A stretch of 25,508 bases of DNA from Streptomyces bicolor (GTDB lineage Bacteria > Actinomycetota > Actinomycetes > Streptomycetales > Streptomycetaceae): assembly GCF_000719285.1 (NCBI RefSeq), contig NZ_JOFS01000061.1, positions 1 through 25,508 on the forward strand, read 5' to 3'. The translations under genes were made by a program, and so were the position numbers. Of the stretch, positions 22,372-25,508 are shown piece by piece. The notes under the pieces are model-generated. The model saw only the letters and a list, made by a program, of their open reading frames with translations, was not told the origin of the DNA and made no database searches. The number at the start of each line of letters is the position of its first letter. The first letter of the stretch is position 1.

Positions 22372-22635
22372 GCTGTCCAGGGCGTTGAAGTCGTCCTCGT
22401 CGGTGAGGAGCAGTACGGCGGTGATGCCCTCCAGGCGGGCCCCGCGTCCCATGGCCGCCGCCAGCAGTTCTCCGGGCGCCAGTTCCAGTCCGGCTTCCCG
22501 GATCCGCTCGCGCTGGTCCTCGGAGCCCGCCCACATCAGTACCTCAAGCCCGGCCGATCGCAGTGCGCGCCCGAGATCGACCGCCCACGGGTCGCCGCCG
22601 ACCAGGAGAGGGCGGGCGCGGGTGGGACGGGAAGC
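22372..22635 (-). pseudogene. Fragment of a cation/proton antiporter TrkA-N-like domain
   Basis: The minus strand encodes RPLLVGGDPWAVDLGRALRS, AGLEVLMWAGSEDQRERIRE and ELLAAAMGRGARLEGITAVL, followed by LTDEDDFNAL. This looks like the NAD-binding regulatory domain attached to the C-terminus of sodium/proton (CPA1-type) antiporters in actinobacteria. Neither the membrane domain nor the end of the protein is present. The 5' side stops at the left end of the IS5-type element, but the sequence on the far side of that element does not continue the antiporter, so the fragment was already detached before the insertion. Confidence 0.55.
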
Positions 22636-22640
22636 GCCTA

Positions 22641-23570
22641 GGCACTGTCCGGTGGGCCGTGTGACCAGGTCGGCAGACGCATCGTTCTGGCTGGTGTGGG
22701 GCGGGGCGATCTGTCGGATCGGGAGTGGGCTCGGCTAGAGCCGCACTTGCCGAAGAGCGTGGGACGAGGAGGGCGTTGGAGGAGCCACCGCAGGGTGATC
22801 AACGGCATCCTCTTCCGGCAGCGGACCGGTATCCCCTGGCGGGATCTGCCGGCGCGGTTCGGGAAGTGGAAGACAGTGCACGACAGGCACCGAACATGGT
22901 CGGCCGACGGCACATGGGACAGGGTCCTACGAGGTGTCCAGGCCGACGCCGAAGGCCGGATCGACTGGAGCATGGTCAGCGTGGACTCGACCCCCTGCCG
23001 GGCCCATCAGCACGCGGCGGGCGCCCGCGCCGACGCGGCGCGTATGCCCGGACGGCGAGGCCAGCCTGTTCAGCATCGTTCCGACGAAGCCCTGGGCCGC
23101 TCCCGTGGCGGACTGACCTGCAAGATCCATCTGGCCGCTGAAGGTGGCCGACGGCCCCTCGCATTCGTCATCACCCCAGGCCAGTGGGGCGATGCCCCGT
23201 AACTGGTCACGGTCCTCGAACGCATCCGTGTCCCGCGCTCGGTCGGCGGTCATCCGCGCACGCGCCCCGATCATCTGGGAGCCGACAAGGCATACTCGTC
23301 CCGCCGGAACCGCCAGTATCTGCGGCGTCGGCAGATCAAGCACACCATTCCCGAGCGCAAGGACCAGCGGGCCAACCGCCTGCGCCGCGGCAGCGCGGGC
23401 GGCCGACCCGTCGGCTTCGACAAGACGATCTACAAGCGCCGCAACGAAGTCGAGCGAACGATCCGCGCCGTAGCCACCCGCTTCGACAAGCGGGCGTATG
23501 TCTTCCACGGCACGGTGACCGTTGTTGCTATCCGCCTCTGGCTTCGCTCCTGATCCGCCGGACAGCCCTT
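22641..23570 (+). mobile_element. IS5-family insertion sequence, decayed
   Basis: The element of about 0.93 kb encodes one transposase pseudogene. Imperfect inverted repeats are seen at the ends: ACTGTCCGGTGG after 22643 on the left, and GCTGTCCGGCGG read inward from the right end near 23566. TA is found at both outer edges (22639-22640 and 23571-23572), compatible with the TA target used by the IS427-like subgroup. The exact outer base is uncertain by one or two positions. Confidence 0.75.
22696..23553 (+). pseudogene. IS5-family transposase, interrupted by a nonsense codon
   Basis: The frame opens with GRGDLSDREWARLEPHLPKS and contains NGILFRQRTGIPWRDLPARF and SMVSVDSTPCRAHQHAAGAR, the first catalytic Asp region. 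TAA at 23200-23202 follows GQWGDAP, where relatives have Gln. The same frame then continues with TRPDHLGADKAYSSRRNRQY (second Asp region), RRNEVERTI (catalytic Glu) and RAYVFHGTVTVVAIRLWLRS to a TGA at 23551-23553. Compared with the family, about six residues (an N-R-L-K-N-x segment) are missing between ERTI and RAVATR. With a premature stop and a small deletion, the element should be inactive in cis. Confidence 0.85.
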
Positions 23571-24121
23571 TAGGCCACGGAGAGCGCCTTGACGCCCGAC
23601 AGGGTCGGGACGAGCTGGTAGTTCCCATCGCCCGCGCCGCAGGACACCTGCGTATCGGCGGTACCGGAGACGTTCGTCCCGGCAGCGAACCGCCCGTCGT
23701 TGCTCGTCACCACCGTGCTGAAGTGGTTGCTCGCCGAGGACGAGTAGTACACGCACTGGTGCAGATTCACGTAGCTTCCCGAGGTCAGATCCAGCGCCTT
23801 GACGCCCGACAGGGTCGGGACGAGCTGGTAGTTGCCATCGCCCGCGCCGCAGGACACCTGCGTATCGGCGGTACCGGAGACGTTCGTCCCGGCAGCGAAC
23901 CGCCCGTCGTTGCTCGTCACCACCGTCGTGAAGTGGTTCGTCGCCGAGGACGAGTAGTACACGCACTGGTGCAGGTTCAGATAGCCCGAAGCGGCAATCC
24001 CAGCCTGAGGCTGCTGCTTCGGTGCGGCAGGCGCGGGCGCCGTCATTCCCATGAAGGCACATACGCCCATCGCGGCGGCGACTGCCGGCCTCCACGCGCG
24101 TCTGATCATCGATCGCATCAT
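23570..24121 (-). CDS. Secreted protein of two near-identical 70-residue repeats
   Basis: The 183-residue protein begins with a Sec-type signal peptide: a basic RSMIRRAWRP segment, a hydrophobic core AVAAAMGVCAFMGM, and probable cleavage near APAPAA. Two tandem repeats follow, each with NLHQCVYYSSSA, TSNDGRFAAGTNVSGTADTQ and VSCGAGDGNYQLVPTLSGVK. From NLHQ to KAL the two repeats differ at only 2 of 62 residues. Each has two cysteines, likely to form a disulfide outside the cell. I do not recognise the family. A GGGGAGGA site about 8 bases upstream supports the ATG at 24121. The last stop base comes from the adjacent IS5-type element; without the insertion the frame would end in TAG at the same place. 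Confidence 0.75.
   Translation of the reverse strand: MMRSMIRRAWRPAVAAAMGVCAFMGMTAPAPAAPKQQPQAGIAASGYLNLHQCVYYSSSATNHFTTVVTSNDGRFAAGTNVSGTADTQVSCGAGDGNYQLVPTLSGVKALDLTSGSYVNLHQCVYYSSSASNHFSTVVTSNDGRFAAGTNVSGTADTQVSCGAGDGNYQLVPTLSGVKALSVA
23573..23779 (-). repeat. Tandem 210-bp repeat, second (C-terminal) unit
   Basis: This encodes the C-terminal repeat of the secreted protein. It is nearly identical in DNA sequence to 23780-23989, with a period of exactly 210 bases (the GCGCCTTGACGCCCG segment recurs at 23584 and 23794). The DNA-level identity implies a recent duplication or gene conversion. Confidence 0.85.
23780..23989 (-). repeat. Tandem 210-bp repeat, first (N-terminal) unit
   Basis: This encodes the N-terminal repeat, in frame with 23573-23779. 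Recombination between the two units could add or remove whole 70-residue repeats without shifting the frame. Confidence 0.85.
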
Positions 24122-24378
24122 TTGCCGGGTCCTCCCCAAGGTTCGCTCGACGCGGGCACCCAGGCCCGCGACGGAACAACGCCAGGAGACCACCGACACC
24201 CGCCGCGTGTAACGGGACGAACGTAACAATCACCCCATCCAGCGACGTGTCGACCAACCTTGCGCACAGCCTTGCATGCGCAACCGAATACCGGCTTACG
24301 CCGATCAGTCGCAGGGCCCATACCGACCCGCCGGACACGCCCTAGCCCTGCGGCCGCATCAGGTGCATGATCCTTTCA

Positions 24379-24412
24379 CCCCCCAACGCAACACGAAGCG
24401 CACAGAAGGGGG
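24379..24412 (+). promoter_or_regulatory. Possible ribosome-binding-site hairpin upstream of copy B
   Basis: A C6 tract (24379-24384) can pair with the G5 ribosome binding site (24408-24412) of the second 60-residue gene. The spacing is close to that in copy A, and the bases between also resemble copy A (CAACGCAACACGAAGCGCA here). The stem is only 5 bp, so the support lies in the conservation, not in its strength. Confidence 0.3.
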
Positions 24413-24416
24413 AGCC

Positions 24417-24599
24417 ATGGGCCGAAAAGGCCATGTCCGGACCCGTGCCACCGTGGTACGCGCCGGGGAGAACACCACGCTCGTATCTCTGGCGGACTGG
24501 TACGGCGGACAGATCCTGGCGCCTGTGGAGACCCGGATCATCGAGGCTGCTGTCGGTCTAGGATCCGCGATTTCATTAGCAATGAAGGCGGTTCGGTAG
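24417..24599 (+). CDS. Conserved 60-residue protein, copy B
   Basis: This is the paralogue of the protein at 17568-17750: HVRTRATVVRAGENTTLVSL, DWYGGQILAPVETRIIEAA, ending AMKAVR. The two differ at 16 of 60 positions, mostly conservatively (D/E, I/V, S/G, A/V), a pattern of purifying selection on an expressed protein. ATG 24417 is preceded by AGAAGGGGGA. An upstream in-frame ATG at 24276 exists, but homology begins at 24417. No known domain. The gene stands alone between the secreted repeat protein and the PASTA gene. Confidence 0.78.
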   Translation: MGRKGHVRTRATVVRAGENTTLVSLADWYGGQILAPVETRIIEAAVGLGSAISLAMKAVR

Positions 24600-24619
24600 C
24601 AGTGGATTAGCAAATCCGC
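24597..24619 (+). repeat. Conserved 3' element, copy B
   Basis: These 23 bases, starting at the stop codon of copy B, are identical to the reverse complement of 17548-17570. The ATCCGCGAT sequence at its end also occurs earlier, within the coding region (about 24562-24570). Confidence 0.75.
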
Positions 24620-24674
24620 GATCCCGTTGACAGTGACCACCGGGAGCAACCCCGCTTCCGTAAGGCCACTTGGC

Positions 24675-24693
24675 GAGCTTCCGTAGGAAGCTC
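24675..24693. terminator. Stem-loop downstream of the second 60-residue gene
   Basis: GAGCTTCC (24675-24682) pairs perfectly with GGAAGCTC (24686-24693) across a 3-base loop. It lies 76 bases after the stop of the 60-residue gene, with no T-tract. It may terminate that transcript or, from the other side, that of the PASTA gene. Confidence 0.45.
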
Positions 24694-24815
24694 TCAACCT
24701 GCGACTTCATCCAGCATGCGCCGGGCGGCCGGATCGCTCACGGAAGAGGCGTTGCCTCACGAAGTCTTTGCTAGCTGTTTCTGAGAGTGTGTCCAGCGCC
24801 TGGGGACAGGCCCCG

Positions 24816-25193
24816 TCAGTCGCTCGTCGTGCCGTCGAAGAAGTTGGACGCCGCCGCGCCCGGGGTCGCGGTGCTCTCGTCGGGAGGACCGGTGATCAGC
24901 GGGGTTTCGGTGGGCTCTGGGGGCAGGGTGGGTTCCGTGCTCGGGTCTGTGGCGGAGGCCACGACTAGTGTCACTGTGGAGCCGGGTGCGGCCGGTTCGC
25001 CAGGCGGGGGGATCTGGTCGATGACCGTGCCGGGGGTGGCTGCGTCGGAGACATGCTCGGTCGTCCCGGTCTGCAGGCCCTGGCTCTGCAGGAGTTGCTG
25101 TGCATCCTCGACCGTCATGCCCCTGACATCAGGGGACAGGAGCGGCGACGTCGTGTCCTCGGCGGACGGTGTGTCGGGCGGGCCGTTGATCAC
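24816..25193 (-). CDS. PASTA-domain protein, probably the 3' half of a split gene
   Basis: The 125-residue frame contains one PASTA domain, SPDVRGMTVEDAQQLLQSQG through IDQIPPPGEPAAPGSTVTLV (residues about 20-80). A Pro/Thr/Glu-rich tail follows. PASTA domains bind peptidoglycan or muropeptides and are usually extracellular, yet this frame has no signal peptide or membrane anchor. The GTG at 25193 overlaps the stop of the upstream frame. Adding one A to the A6 run just upstream would fuse both frames smoothly (WKK followed by TVINGPPDTPSAED). I therefore regard it as the C-terminal part of the protein beginning at or above 25378. Confidence 0.65.
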   Translation of the reverse strand: MINGPPDTPSAEDTTSPLLSPDVRGMTVEDAQQLLQSQGLQTGTTEHVSDAATPGTVIDQIPPPGEPAAPGSTVTLVVASATDPSTEPTLPPEPTETPLITGPPDESTATPGAAASNFFDGTTSD

Positions 25194-25378
25194 CGTTTTT
25201 TCCAGACCTCGTCGTTGGTGCCGTCGGAGTCAGCATCGCGGACCAGGGTGGTGTCAGGGGCCCTGACGTTGACGAGCTTGTACGCCTCCACCGGGGCCCG
25301 CTTCGACGCGGGCTTCACCTTGGCCATCTTCTTCGAGTCGTACGACGCCCACTTCTTGTGGGCGCCCTCGAACTCCAC
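25190..25378 (-). CDS. 5' half of the split PASTA gene, with a calcium-loop-like segment
   Basis: The frame encodes EFEGAHKKWASYDSKKMAKV, APVEAYKLVNVRAPDTTLV and RDADSDGTNDEVWKK before TGA at 25190-25192. The D-A-D-S-D-G-T-N-D-E stretch resembles calcium-binding Asp-rich loops. The GTG at 25378 lies directly against a GGAGG, leaving no spacing, so the true start may be further upstream. An ATG at 25418 opens a different frame (MIVGSAVRFTLP) that could be the real N-terminus if a second indel exists. The function is unknown; together with the PASTA part it may be a cell-envelope or peptidoglycan-related protein. Confidence 0.5.
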   Translation of the reverse strand: MEFEGAHKKWASYDSKKMAKVKPASKRAPVEAYKLVNVRAPDTTLVRDADSDGTNDEVWKKR

Positions 25379-25432
25379 CTCCGGGGAGTGTAAATCTAAC
25401 GGCAGATCCGACGATCATGGGAGAGACGTCAA

Positions 25433-25508
25433 GTGGCTGACGCCGCCGTGGAGTTGGAGACCGTGGAACCTGTCGAGAGTGCCCCGTCCGGGCAGCCTGC
25501 ACCCGTGT
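25433..25508 (+). CDS. N-terminal part of an unidentified protein (runs off the right edge)
   Basis: GTG 25433, behind a GGGAGAG site, starts the frame ADAAVELETVEPVESAPSGQ and continues PAPV to the end of the window. The acidic, Pro/Ala-rich start and strong GC3 bias suggest a true gene with a disordered N-terminus. It is divergent from the split PASTA gene. No family can be assigned from 25 codons. Confidence 0.5.
   Translation, partial: MADAAVELETVEPVESAPSGQPAPV

Noticed and set aside
23573..23989. CRISPR-like or satellite repeat
   Set aside because: There are only two units of 210 bp, both coding and in frame, with no short repeats or spacers.
23522..24226. Plus-strand frame of 234 codons with internal repeats (RLDARQGRDELVV twice)
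   Set aside because: The repeats are the antisense of the tandem-repeat secreted protein, which has a signal peptide and ribosome binding site on the minus strand.
24276..24416. N-terminal extension of the second 60-residue protein from an upstream in-frame ATG
   Set aside because: The first copy has no such extension, homology at the protein level begins at 24417, and a good ribosome binding site precedes that ATG.
1..25508. tRNA, rRNA or tmRNA genes
   Set aside because: I looked for a T-loop GGTTCRA context followed by an acceptor stem and for rRNA-like blocks and found none; insertion sites here are IS-related, not tRNA-linked.

Overview
The window reads as chromosome or large-replicon DNA of a high-GC actinomycete, most likely Streptomyces or a close relative. 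Third codon positions are almost all G/C and GTG/TTG starts with purine-rich ribosome binding sites are common. The gene content is also typical of the group: SpoIIE-type PP2C phosphatases, a stand-alone RsbW-like ATPase, a DUF6415-like protein, an Eis-type acetyltransferase, and ISL3 and IS5 elements. The many broken genes and insertion sequences suggest an accessory region such as a chromosome arm.

Left part (1-5457): the 5' end of an IS5-type transposase runs off the left edge. It is followed by an ISL3-type element (125-1860) with very long perfect inverted repeats. This element abuts the P-loop region of an nSTAND-like ATPase gene, which survives only as a 5' stub. Next come a frameshifted SAM methyltransferase, a second methyltransferase tail fragment, a GNAT acetyltransferase and a TPR-containing regulator, all on the minus strand.

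Central operon (5626-12720, plus strand): a DUF6415-like protein and an RsbW-like ATPase precede a run of metabolic genes. These are a frameshifted Nudix hydrolase, a 2-hydroxypentadienoate-type hydratase, an acylating aldehyde dehydrogenase, a 4-hydroxy-2-oxovalerate-type aldolase, a CitE-like lyase, a MaoC-like hydratase and an Eis-type acetyltransferase. The genes from the hydratase to the MaoC gene are tightly packed, with three overlapping junctions. No ring-cleaving or ring-hydroxylating enzyme is present. The operon therefore looks like a repurposed meta-cleavage lower pathway that may make or process a C5-type unit, not a normal catabolic cluster. This is the strongest candidate for an undescribed system here.

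Signalling region (13646-20278): a very large soluble hybrid kinase (PAS-like, GAF, HisKA, HATPase, receiver, GAF, PP2C) and a second PAS-PAS-GAF-PP2C phosphatase lie on the plus strand. Between them, on the minus strand, is a 60-residue protein. A 73 % identical copy lies in the opposite orientation about 6.8 kb away (24417-24599). The two copies also share flanking nucleotide sequence.

Right part (20655-25508): a GNAT protein, an Abi_C-domain (abortive infection-like) protein, a fragment of a cation/proton antiporter, a decayed IS5-type element and a secreted protein made of two nearly identical 70-residue repeats. After the second 60-residue gene come a PASTA protein split by a frameshift at an A6 run, and the start of a gene leaving the right edge. 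Frameshifts at short homopolymers recur through the window, so either gene decay or residual sequencing errors must be kept in mind.
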